A stretch of 64,000 nt of DNA from Diphasiastrum complanatum (taxonomy: Eukaryota; Streptophyta; Lycopodiopsida; Lycopodiales; Lycopodiaceae), in assembly GCA_029204225.1 (NCBI GenBank), contig CM055111.1:28912340-28976339 (forward strand). The letters are read 5' to 3'. The notes under the pieces were generated by a model. The model was not told where the DNA came from, did not search any database, and saw only the letters and a program-made list of their open reading frames with translations. A program made the position numbers and the translations under genes. Shown here piece by piece: positions 43,060 through 53,398 of the stretch (position 1 is the first letter of the stretch; each line of letters starts with the position of its first letter).

Positions 43060-44365
43060 TAAAAACAGTATGTCGAGGCCAACAGTAATATCAAAAGTTG
43101 AAAATAATGACCTTCACTTTTTCCCTTACCAGGCCACTCACCACTTTTCCACCAATTTGAAAGCCAAATCGGCGTCGCCTTCCAAAATGCACTCAGTCAT
43201 CAACTCCCAACTTCGTGCCCAGTGAAATGGTGAAATCACTTCTGGTGCGCTCTGAACACTTTCTCCGCTGCAATCACTCTGTTTTGTGATAGCATACTTG
43301 CAAGTACAGTCCTAGTGCCCTTCGTTTGGAGGTTGTAGCCTTTCGTTTGGTCAAAATAGGCTAAAGGACTAAAAAATAAGGGCTTTTTGACCTTTTGAAC
43401 TGTTTCTTCACCTTGAAGAAACTTCACCTTTCACAAGTGAAGGGACCCAACTCCAATTTCAGTTTGAAAATTTTAAATGAAGTTGAATGGCCAATCTTCC
43501 TTCAATGGCCTTCAGGTCCTTTCAAAACCCCTTTCACCTCAATCCAATGGCTACCTTGGATCCAACGGCCCACAACTATCCTTGGAGGCTCGATCTTTAC
43601 CACAGATCTATGTGACTGGAGATCCGACGGTCCTGGGCGCTTTTGTGCGCTGACCCACACAATTGCAGGCACGTCTCACTTTGGAACACTATGTGTTCTT
43701 TGATTTTTAAGTGCGCAACCAGTCCTCACGGCCTCCACGACCTCTCCTCCTCTTTCCTGATTTCTTGTTTCTTTTCAAGCCAAATCAGCTTGTTCTTACG
43801 TGATTCTGGGGCGTTTTTGATCCAATCTGAATCTGTAGCTGGCTGCGCCCTATCTTTGTGCCCTAGAGGAACTTTTCAGATCTATATTTGGCCTTGGAAC
43901 GATTGAGAACAGCTGGTTTTTCCAACAGTTTTCTGATTTTTACCAAGAAACCCTTCTTCAGCTCTCTTCCAAGCAATTCTCAACTTTACTCTGAGTTTTG
44001 TTCTTAGAGATTCAACTTCCCCGAGGTTGCCCTAGTCCTACTAATCTGATGGGACTGACGACATATGATTTGATAAGGATTTCACTACACACGATTCAAC
44101 TTTGTAGAGAAAGCTTCAAAACCCCACTGAAGTTGAGAAATTCACAATTTTCTCAGTTTTTCAACAAATCCTGCCCTGTCAATTGCTATGGCCACTATCA
44201 CTGCTCTTTGCAGCTCCTCTGCAAATCCCTTCATGCTTAACAATTGTCTATATAGTGACTTTTCTTTCCGTCTTCAGCCCGCCGTAAACCCTGAACTCTC
44301 AGAAGACTTCTCTTCTCCTAAAGCTCTCTTCGACGACGATGTTGTACTGTGTACACTCCCTGTAC
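43060..44365 (-). other. Copia-A leader (untranslated)
   Basis: About 1.3 kb between primer site and gag start, conserved in arrangement with copy 2 (29870-31125). It has no long open frame on the sense strand. The last 350 bases are also present, orphaned, at 49705-50062. Confidence 0.75.
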
Positions 44366-44378
44366 GGCTCTGATACCA
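44366..44378 (-). promoter_or_regulatory. Copia-A copy 3 primer binding site
   Basis: Minus strand TGGTATCAGAGCC, one base inside the 5' LTR. Confidence 0.9.
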
Positions 44379-44379
44379 A

Positions 44380-44652
44380 CTTAGAATTTGCTTTGCACAG
44401 GAACACAGATCATGCTACATAGTAACATAGACAGAAAACACTCTCCATTGCAAGCTCACATAGCAACTGTATTTCTCAAAATGAAATTACACTATACATA
44501 TAGTTGTTCACTCAAGCAACTCATGCATGACCCAAGTTGTCGTTGGCGGGACGCGTGTCCCGTCGACTTGCCTCGTGGCGAGGCCAACCGATCCTTATCC
44601 ACTGATAGGACCCACAGTACAGTAGCACAATGACTCTACTTTAATTCTAACT
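44380..44652 (-). mobile_element. Copia-A copy 3 5' LTR (273 bp)
   Basis: Bounded by the primer site inside and CCTTGA target duplication outside. It runs CTTAGAATTTGC to TTAATTCTAACT on the plus strand. The termini are near-inverted (TTAGAAT/ATTCTAA) but lack TG...CA. Confidence 0.9.
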
Positions 44653-44658
44653 CCTTGA

Positions 44659-44988
44659 ACCGTGGAGAACGCATTCAACCACACCCCAACTACATTCATC
44701 CTTGAATCGAAACACACCGCATTCCACCACAACCCACCATAAACAAACAGCACCCCAACTGCATTCGCCTTGACTCGCAACTGACCACACTCAACCAACG
44801 TAGACCGCATACAACCGTAATAGACCGCATTGACCCGTTCTAACTGCATTTGGTCGCAAACTCGTCGCATTTCAACCGCATCCATCGTGGAACTGTAGCA
44901 ACCACTTTCGAAAAAAGAATCCAACGAATTAAGTTACCAAAGAGTCCAAGAGGCCTATTTTCACAATCCTAAGGTACTCTAGAGTGTT
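44659..44988 (+). other. Gypsy-4 leader, continued
   Basis: The same CCGCA/CAACC-rich repeats as 38700-39018, resuming directly after the Copia-A target duplication. It leads to the gag ATG. Confidence 0.65.
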
Positions 44989-45255
44989 ATGGATCGTCCT
45001 TACGATCCAAATTCAACAGAGGACTATCCACCAGAGATGGTCTCCCCATCCACCGAACAAGCTCGATTTAATCGATATTCCAAGATGAAATCCCAAGTCC
45101 AAGAGCCATCCACCAACCCATTCGACAGATGGGAACCCATGCGTTTTGAAGCTGCATATGATCGACCACATTTTCATGCTGCCGAATCTTCACATGCATG
45201 AGCTCACTTAAATGGAGCTTTTGCAAATAATGTTCCACGTACTGAAAAACATACT
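44989..45255 (+). pseudogene. Gypsy-4 gag N-terminus (70 codons, truncated)
   Basis: ATG at 44989 starts MDRPYDPNSTEDYPPEM, a Pro/Asp-rich segment like the beginning of plant gypsy gags. TGA at 45199-45201, then unclear sequence to 45255, where a minus-strand Gypsy-1 piece starts. I infer gag from its position after primer site and leader. There is no conserved motif. Confidence 0.5.
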
Positions 45256-46545
45256 CCAGTTGTAACCACTAAATCCATCCAAAAAACTATATGCTTCTGC
45301 TTCAGCAAGACGTTCCAAAATGCTTTCAGTAAAGGGTAACGGAAAGTGTCACTTTGTTCAAAGCTTTGAGATTCACACAAATTCTCATCTTCCCATTCTT
45401 CTTAGGAACGACGACAATTGGGGAAACCCATTTTGTATGCTCAATTTCATAAATAAGTTGGCTTCAAGTAGTCTTTGTAGCTCTTTTTTTATAAGTTCAG
45501 TAACATTTGGACTACAGCAAAAAAAAATTGTGACCTTTGGAACTGCATCAAGCATTAAGGGTATCGTATGCTCAATAACCGAGGTAGGAATTCCTTTAAG
45601 ATCCTTGTACGTCCAAGCAAAACAATCTTGGTACTTGATCAATAACTTCCTTAATGCTTGAAATTGTTCAGGAGTTAGTTGTGCTCCAACTTGAACAATT
45701 TTCTCTGACTCTCCTGGTTCAGCAAGATTCATTGGCTGGTCCATCGTAAACCTCCTTTGTTTCTGGTTCTTTTTACTCTGGTTCACGATGAACTTTTGGT
45801 AACATAATCACAACATCATCCAAAGTATGAAATGCTCTAGCATATCATTATGAATTCCTCTAAAATTCCTTTTCATAAGGGTTGATCTTCGATCTCCGTT
45901 TAGCCTTCTTGGCAGGAATCGATCTTGGAGGTGATGACCTTCTAGATGATGTGCTTGTCTCTGAAGGTGATGACCTTGATGGTGATTTCTTGCGAAAAGT
46001 CTGACTTGAAGAATCATCTTTGACCTTTCTTTTTCCTTTATCCAATAAAGGTGGTACATTCTTAGAATCAATTTTTCGAAAACATTTTTTCCATTTCAGG
46101 ACCGTATTGTCATTAATCCTAGAACTTTTTCTTCCTTCAATATAGCTGCTTTTGGTGACTTTATTGTTGGTGCATTTGGAATATCTCGAATTCCAAATCT
46201 TGTAGGATCCATGTGATTGAGGATCTGCTCATCTGTAAGTTCTGCATCTCCATCATAAGTCAGAGCATGACAAACATGTATTAGATCATCTTCAATCGGA
46301 TCTGGAATTGGGTCAATTGATATCCAGGCCAATTCATCATACTTAATGGAAAAGTGATTGGCATATCCAAAGTTTGATCAAGTAAGAAAATTTCACTCAA
46401 TTCGGATTGATTATCTCATTGACACATATAACCTGCTATACAATCCACCATTGCAAGAGCTTGATTCCAATTGATAGTGTCAGTTTGAGAGTCATAATGG
46501 ACTCCCAAAGTCTTCATTTGTCGATAGCGATCTTTGTGGTCCAAT
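45256..46545 (-). mobile_element. Gypsy-1 copy 3: pol linker and RT start, minus
   Basis: RT start in 45786-45385 (LTPEQFQALRKLLIKYQDCFAW is the conserved pre-RT block, then KELQRLLEANLF). The linker frames 46071-45808 and 46332-46096 match 1044-783 and about 1250-1050. It is cut at the RT FSGYN motif on one side and by Copia-C at 46545 on the other. Confidence 0.8.
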
Positions 46546-47917
46546 GCCAACTCCATCCTTAGGAGATGAAATTTATTTTATCACCTTCATAGATGATTAT
46601 TCTAGATGGTCTACAGTCATGTCCATTAAGCACAAATCAGAAGCCTTTAATGCTTCAAGAAATTCAAGGCCAGGTTTGAGACTCAAACACCTACAAAGGT
46701 GAAAGCACTCCGAACTGATGGTGGCGGTGAATACCTCTCTAATGAGATGTCCGACTACCTGGGTTGAACATGGCATTCGAAGACAATTTACAACTTTCTA
46801 TTCACCTCAGCAGAATGGAATTGCAAAAAGGACGAATCGAACGCTTCTTAACTCAGCCAGATCAATGCTATACCAATCACGCCTACCTGTGAAGTTCTAG
46901 GCAAAAGCTACTGCCACAACTTGTTATGTACAGAACAGATCCAGCACTAAAGTCATCAACAACAAAACTCCTCGTGAAGTATGGCATCGACTCAAGCCTA
47001 GTGTCAGCCATTTTAAAATCTTTGGTTGTATATGTTTCATTCATGTTCCTAAATAGCTTAGAAAGAAGCTGGCTTATAGAACAAATAAATGTATTTTCAT
47101 TGGCTATCCTAATGAACATAAAGCTTATAAAGTTTATGATCCATCCACCAATGTAGCATTTGTTTCTAGGGATGTGATCCTCAAAGAAGATACCTTCAAT
47201 GATTTTAAACAACCATCGATACATGATGTTGTTATCCTATTTTACGCAACATATAATCTTCCACTGATGATCTTTCTTCTACAAAATCTGCAGCTACAAC
47301 TACAGAAGCCAAATAGCCAACAATACCTGTCATCAGACTAGACCAAGCTAGCTCGAACAAATCTGGACAACCTCAAGAAGAAGCACCATGGCATTATGGT
47401 CAACCAAATGTTTGTAGATCCTCACGGATCCGAACAGTTCTTGAGAGGTATACACCTCAATCTTTCTGGACTTCATCAGAAGAACCAGAGACCCTAGCCG
47501 AAGCAATCGACTCTAAGGATGTTGTGAAGTGACAAGAAGCTATGAAAAAAAACGAGTACAACTCACTTTTGATGGACCAGATCTGGAAATTGGTCAACTT
47601 CCCCAATGACAAGAGAGTCATCAACAACAAGTGGATCTTCAAGAAGAAGATCAACTTTGATGGTTCCATTACAAAATAGAAAGCACGGTCGATGGCTAAA
47701 GGATTCACTCAAGTCCAATAAGTGGATTATCAAGAAATTTTCAGTCTTGTTGTCAAAATGCAATCAATCAGGATTCTTGATCGTGTTAGTAGCCGTAGAA
47801 GACCTCGAGATGCATCAAATGGATGTCAATATGACATTCCTCAATGGCTACGTCGAAGAGGAGCTGTATACCCCAACCAGAAGGATTTGAAGTCAAAGGC
47901 CAAGAGCACAAAGTGTG
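46546..47917 (+). mobile_element. Copia-C copy 2: integrase to RT start, plus
   Basis: It starts in the integrase core near GDLCGPMPTPSLGDEIYFITFIDDYS, then frameshifted RTDGGGEY and NGIAKRTNRTLL (Glu of the DDE triad changed to Lys), FGCICFIHVPK, IGYPNEHKAYKVYDP, FVSRDVILKED, and after a long linker the RT start, KWIFKKKINFDG to LVAVEDLEMHQMDV. It ends after CACAAAGTGTG at 47917, within a few bases of where the solo LTR sits in copy 1. Many stops. Confidence 0.8.
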
Positions 47918-48218
47918 ATTTTCAGCTGTAATGCATTCAGTGTTGTTCAAGCTTTCATTGTAATATAGAAGCAACACGTTCTATCATTTGTGTTTAACGT
48001 AGATGTATGATGTTGAGATTTTGATTACACTCTTACTGCTTGTTCACACTTGTTCACTCACTCTAATCAGATCACGGACGTCAATGACTCCTTACTATCT
48101 GACCAAATGATGGCTGACTTTGATGCCTGAGGAACTTGCATTATCATATTGCACTATCACTCTAAGTGTTTGAACTGAACTTCTCAGTAAAACCCATTTG
48201 CAGTAATTCTTAGTTTTT
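47918..48218. other. Unassigned 300-base segment
   Basis: It lies between the Copia-C break and a Copia-A LTR. It begins near a TG and ends near TTTGCA, but I find no second copy or target duplication, so I leave it unassigned. Confidence 0.3.
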
Positions 48219-49037
48219 GCTTTAAACAGGAACACAGATCATGCTACACAGTAACACAGACAGAAAAAACACTCTTCACACCAAGCTCATGTAGCAACTG
48301 TATTTCTGAAAATGAAAATACATTGTACATATAGTTCTTCACTCAAGAAACACATGCATGGCTCAGGTTGCCATTGACAGGACGCATGTCCCATCAACTC
48401 ACCTCGTGGCAAGGCCAACTAATCTATACAGCTGATAGGACCCTCAGTACAATAACATAGTGATTCTACTTAATTCTAACTCTCTCCCTTAAAGTAGAGT
48501 CTACTTTTTATACAGTCATATACATAGCTTTAAAGTCAGCAAACTTTAATTACAGAAAGCTTTGATCTAAACTTATCAAACTTTTTTCTAACAAGTGGCT
48601 TAGTGAAAATATCAGCTGGTTCTTCTTCCGTACTACAATGAATAGCATAAATTTCACGATTCAGCAGCCTCTCACGTATAAAGTGATACTATATCTCAAT
48701 GTGTTTGGTTCTTGCATGGAACACTAGATTCTTTCCTAGCTGAATGCCACTCTGACTATCGCTATGCACAGTCATGTGATTTTCATGTTTCATGCCAACT
48801 TCTTCCAAGATTTGTCTCAACCATATAGCTTCTTGTGTTGCACTACACATTGCCTTATACTCTGCTTCTGTGGTGGATAGAGCAATTGTACTTTGCTTTT
48901 TACTAGACCAGGAAAAGCAACTGCCACAAAGCTTGAATACATACCCTGTGGTGGATCTTCGATCGTCATAGTCACCTCCCCAATCTGTATGATTCTTGTG
49001 CTCAGCTACACCATTGAGTTTAGGAGTATGAGCTTGT
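48219..49037 (-). mobile_element. Copia-A copy 4: 3' LTR and RNase H fused to an integrase scrap
   Basis: LTR at about 48219-48481, purine tract GGGAGAGAG (minus) next to 48485, then RNase H (about 48540-48985: [32 protein letters not shown] and SCFSWSSKK blocks). At 48986 it joins integrase sequence around NGVAEHKNH (48987-49037). RT is deleted, as in copy 1 but at a different junction. Confidence 0.8.
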
Positions 49038-49104
49038 GTTTCACATCATGGACAATCTCAAAGTGGATTGTCGGAGCCCATCGTTGTTTTCTACCACACA
49101 ATTT
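49038..49104. repeat. Dispersed repeat fragment, inverted match to 1-67
   Basis: See the feature at 1-67. Here the fragment continues into 49105-49316, which may be the rest of its parent element. Confidence 0.6.
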
Positions 49105-49316
49105 AGATTTTAATACTGCACGTCTCGACTTTATGGAGAAGATGCAGCACCATTTAATAATTCGGCGTGAAGCCAATAAAAGTCCCCAATAACTGCATCT
49201 CGTAGATGTCGTGGGACAGCCACTAGTTTTGGTGGGGGATACAGTTGGAGGGTTTGCGGATCCCAAGGCAACCCTAACCCTAGTTAATAAGTGAGAGGGA
49301 CTTGGCACCCTGCGTG

Positions 49317-49700
49317 TGTAAGTCCAACCCGATGATCACATAGAGATTTGATTAATTAGAAAGTCAATAAAAGGACTTTTAATGTCAATAAAGGGACTTT
49401 TAATGTCGTAGGACCTAAATGTCAAGTTAGTGAATAAAGTTGGGTTTCCCTCCAATTTGGATGGTTCCCGATCTTTTTAAAATTTGAATAATTAGAGAGG
49501 CAGAAATGGACCAATAGGATTCAGAGGCCAAGGTCCTCCTCTCTACTATAAGCTATATTATCGCTCTCATGGGAACGAACCTACGCGTGACAACTAACTT
49601 CGTCTCTTTGATGCTAGATTGACTAGATCTTGGATTCAAGGTAGGCAAGTGTAAGAACCACCAAGTAAAGATCTACAAGATTCCAATCACATGCAAACCA
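49317..49700 (+). mobile_element. LTR-like sequence (family of 27243)
   Basis: It begins TGTAAGTCCAACCCGATGA after AAGTGAGAGGGACTTGGCACCCTG, a block shared with 27225-27260. It has a short tandem AAAGTCAATAAAAGGACTTTTAATG type duplication (about 49361-49407) and TATA-like CTATATTATCG (about 49552). The right end is undefined and abuts a Copia-A leader. Confidence 0.4.
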
Positions 49701-49704
49701 AATG

Positions 49705-50062
49705 GACACATGTCCTCTTCCTCTAAGGTCGTCCTATTGCTGGAAAGCTGATGCTTCAATCCGTTTGTCAAACGGTGTCCGATTGAATGCACACTGACTG
49801 CAAACACCAAGTAGCCTTCTTTCGGAATTTCAAAATTCCGTTTGCTGAGGGTCTGATTCAGCAGACAACTCTTGTCTCTGAATCCTCACACAGTCTCAAG
49901 CTCACCAAGCTTCTGTGTGCTAAACTCTCTGCACGAGTGCTTCTCCTTCCGTCTTCAACCCACCGTAAACCCCGAACTCTCAGAAGACAATTCTCCCAAA
50001 GCTCTCTTCAACGGCGATGTTGTATTGTGTACACTCCTTGTACGACTCTGATACCAATTGCA
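49705..50062 (-). mobile_element. Orphan Copia-A leader and primer site
   Basis: It matches the last 350 bases of the Copia-A leaders (30808-31125 and 44000-44365). The primer site reads TGGTATCAGAGTC on the minus strand (about 50055-50043). Instead of an LTR, the next sequence is the RT of another copia element. Confidence 0.8.
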
Positions 50063-51580
50063 AAATTCGTTTTGCAATCTTCCAATGTGTCGAGCCCGGA
50101 TTTGTACATAATTGGCTCATCTTGAACACTGCATAAGCATTGTCAAGGAATGTGTTGTTTGCAAGGTACATCAACGAACCTATCAGCTTCCTATAAGGTG
50201 TGAGCTGCATTTGTTCTCTCTCTTCCTCAGTCCTTGGACAATCATCGTTTATCAGCACCGTTCCTGTGAGCATTGGAGTATTCGCTCCTTTGCAGTTCAG
50301 CATCCCAAAATCCTCTAGGATTTTCTGGGTGTATCTAGACTGGTGAAGGTATAGCTTACCTCCCTCATAGTCCCTTTCAATTTGCAAGCCAAGGTAACAC
50401 CTGGCTTCTCCCAGATCCACGATCTCGAAATGTTTCGAGATGTCTGTCTTCACTTCAACAATCAGCTGCTCACTCTTGCAGAGTATCAGAGTGTCGTCCA
50501 CATATACAGCCACAATAATGATCTGCCCATCTGTAACTCTGACATACACATTGGAATAAGCTATCAGTGGCTTGAATCCTAATGATTTCAAGGCTTGATC
50601 CTTCTTTTTGTACATTGTCGAGCTGACTGTTTCAGACCGTAGATACTTCTATGCATTCTGCATGCATAATCAGAATTCGAGACATATCCTGGGGGTTGAT
50701 CCATGTAAACCTCTCCGTCTAACTCACCATGCAAGAAGGTTGTCTTCTCATTCACAATGTAGATCTTGAGGTCATAAGCAGCTGCATATGCAAATAACAA
50801 ACGTAGGGACGAATGTTTGATGACAGGAGAGAAGGTTTCAGAGTAGTCAATACCATATCTCTGAGAAAATCCCTTCGCTACCAATCTTGCCTTGTATTTC
50901 GAGACATTCCCATCCGGTCCATACTTGAGCTTGAAAATCCATTTGCATTTGACAATCTTGCGATTATGTGGTAATGGCTACAACGTCCATACATGGTTCT
51001 TCCTCATGGATTCCATCTCCTCGCTCATGGCTTGGATCCATTTGTCCTTCGCTTCTTCGAAAGTTTGTGGTTCGCCACTGAATCCACAGAACTCTTCTGA
51101 TGTAGAAGCAGAGCTGTCTGGCACGTATCTTGCTGGTGCTCTTCGTGGTCTTGTCGTCCTTCTAGGAGATCCTCCCGGGACAGCTATGCCTTTGCCTTTG
51201 TCTTCTCTGCTCGGTCTGGAACCATCCTGGTTTACAGGAACTGTAGCAGTAGGCTGTCTCTCAAATCTTTCGTTTCAGATTCGTCACTCGAATGGGAAGC
51301 GACTCAAAAATCTTCGTTTTCATGTTCATCTTCTGCTCTCTCTGTCACTGGTGCAAATCATAGTATTGTCTCTCCAAAACCTCATAGCTGATAGGATCGT
51401 CATTGGCCATCGTCCTGCTCTCATCAAATCTGACATCTCTCACTGTTTTCACAGTGTTTGTGTCTGGCATGCAGACTCTGTAGTATGACGAATTGTTGTC
51501 ATAACCTACCAGAAATCCCTGTTCAGCTTTCTCATCAAGCTTCTTTCGAAGCTTATCAAGAATATGTGCATAAACGGGAA
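50063..51580 (-). mobile_element. Copia-F: integrase C-terminus and RT, minus
   Basis: 51584-51345 is the integrase C-terminal block (LRKKLDEKAEQGFLVGYD, SYYRVCMPDTN, TVRDVRFDE). 50884-50588 is RT start to YGLKQ (KGFSQRYGIDYSETFSPV, DQPPGYV). 50615-50066 has the catalytic box VAVYVDDTLIL with both Asp residues, DLGEARCYLGLQIERD, QSRYTQKIL and YRKLIGSLMYL, ending at HWKIAKRIL. A frameshift lies near 50600. Confidence 0.8.
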
Positions 51581-53398
51581 ACAATGGGACCCCTCCGAGA
51601 CACTTTCACCAGGGTGATAACCCAGAACAAAGACCCTTCCATTGGCGAAAGGGCATGAGGAAGGAAAAAATATTACTTTTTGATACATACGTTTTTCTAG
51701 GGTATCATGAAGAAAAGAGTGTAAAAGTGAAGTCAAGGACTGTCGGTAAACCGAAAACACCTGCAGAATTAAAAACGGTGGCTACGATAAGAGCGAGTAG
51801 GTGAGAGGCATGGGAAAGGACTCCCTTGCTTGGCAAGGCTCTAGAGGGCTCTTAGTTTTTATATGCCACATCACATGTATGCATATTTTAAAGCTAGCTT
51901 TCAAAAGTAGAAAGGGAGAAAAATATCTATCTATCCTTCCTTTAAAACACAATAGTTTTTTTAAAGACTATGTCTAGGATTTTGACAAAGAATGAAATCA
52001 ATTTAACTTTTAGTAAAAGAAGGCTAATTTATTATTTTGCCTTTCAATTAACACTTGCAAAAAAATCTTTGGCAGAAGGGCACATAAGGCTGGCAACCTC
52101 CCCCCACAATAGGTCATTCAATAAAGAGGGAGAATCAGCTTGTTGTTCACTGTTGTGGTGCTACTGTTGTGTCAGTGCTGGGGCCATCCATCCAACAATT
52201 GAAAGAGAGAGTGGGAGGTGGTAAGCACCCACCATCACCATCACCCTTGGATGGGTGCAGATGGTGTGTGCACCCAGTGATGGTGCTGATCCAATAAAAG
52301 AGGCTGTTGTGAGCAGTTGCAGAATCCTAGGATACTCAGAATTTTTCTGACACAAAGCTTCTTGTGCTGAAAAAAAATAATGTCTGCAAAAACTAATAAT
52401 GCTGACCCCATTAAGACATTGGGTTCAGCGAACGCTCATAGTACAAGCCTTCCATGATGACACGTGACAAGGGCACAGTTGTCTGTTTGGATATGGTGGA
52501 ACAAAAGTTGCTGTTGCAACTTCCCCTCTTACAAGTTAACGTCCAATTTTTGGGTGCAGCTACAGCCCATAATATGGAATTCACGAATTGTTTAGTGCTC
52601 ACTGTTCATTTCGAGGTGTAAACTTTGGGTTTTTTATTTACAGCTTCCAAGATTGTTGTCATCAGGGAACACAACTGTTTAGAGTTTATTCAATATGATA
52701 GCTGTTGCAAGATATATCTGATTCGATAGTTTCTTAAATCAGAGTTGCTGTAAATCAATGTGAGATCTCATTACGGATCGTTACAGAAATTTAACTTGAA
52801 AAGATAGTGCTCGAGACAGGAAAACTCAGCAGCTAGCATTCACGAAAATATAAGTTAGCTAAGCAATCTACAAAGAATATTAGAAATTTATGACAGAAGT
52901 TTCACCTTGCCAATGAATGTATCAATCACCAAAGAAGTTTGTGTCAAATGCTGGAAGATAGTTTCACGTCAGACACATTGAATTCACATTTTCTTTTCTA
53001 ACCATGGGAATGTAAAATACAGGAGTAAAAAGAAAAATTTGCTACAAAAATGTATCATCTTTCGAAGTAGCGTAAACTTACTTAGATGTATAGACAGGAA
53101 ATACGCTTGAGGTGTCAAATAGACAAATGTATTTCAATTCAAACAAATAAGAGCATAAAATGTCATCTGGAACAGTCTCCAAAGATGTAAACAGGAGATC
53201 TGTTTTTCCTACTTACAAATTGTCAACTACTGTAATCTATGCTGTTCAAATTTCCGAGTGGAAATCTGAATACAAAACCAGAATCTCCAAGAAATCAGAA
53301 GCTCCAAAGAACTCGCATTAATATCACGAAAGATGCAACATTTCAGCTGTTCAAACACTACTAGAGCGCGAATCAGATAGCGTGAGCTTATGTAGTTC
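51581..53398. other. FLA 3' flank and intergenic DNA
   Basis: No TE domain or open frame of note. The first few hundred bases below 53399 would be the FLA 3' UTR; I see no clear canonical AATAAA there. Near 52200-52290 short inverted CACCCACCATCACC / GGTGATGGT-type words occur. Confidence 0.5.

Larger units (their letters stand above)
39025..44652 (-). mobile_element. Copia-A copy 3: near-complete Ty1/copia element with target duplication
   Basis: About 5.6 kb. Minus order: 5' LTR (44652-44380), primer site, leader (44365 to about 43060), gag, protease, integrase, RT, RNase H start and 3' LTR (about 39282-39025). CCTTGA flanks both sides (39019-39024 and 44653-44658). The two LTRs differ at roughly 16 of 253 positions by eye, mostly transitions. 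A deletion removes the RNase H end, the purine tract and the outer 3' LTR edge near 39283. Catalytic residues of integrase and RT are mutated. Confidence 0.92.
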
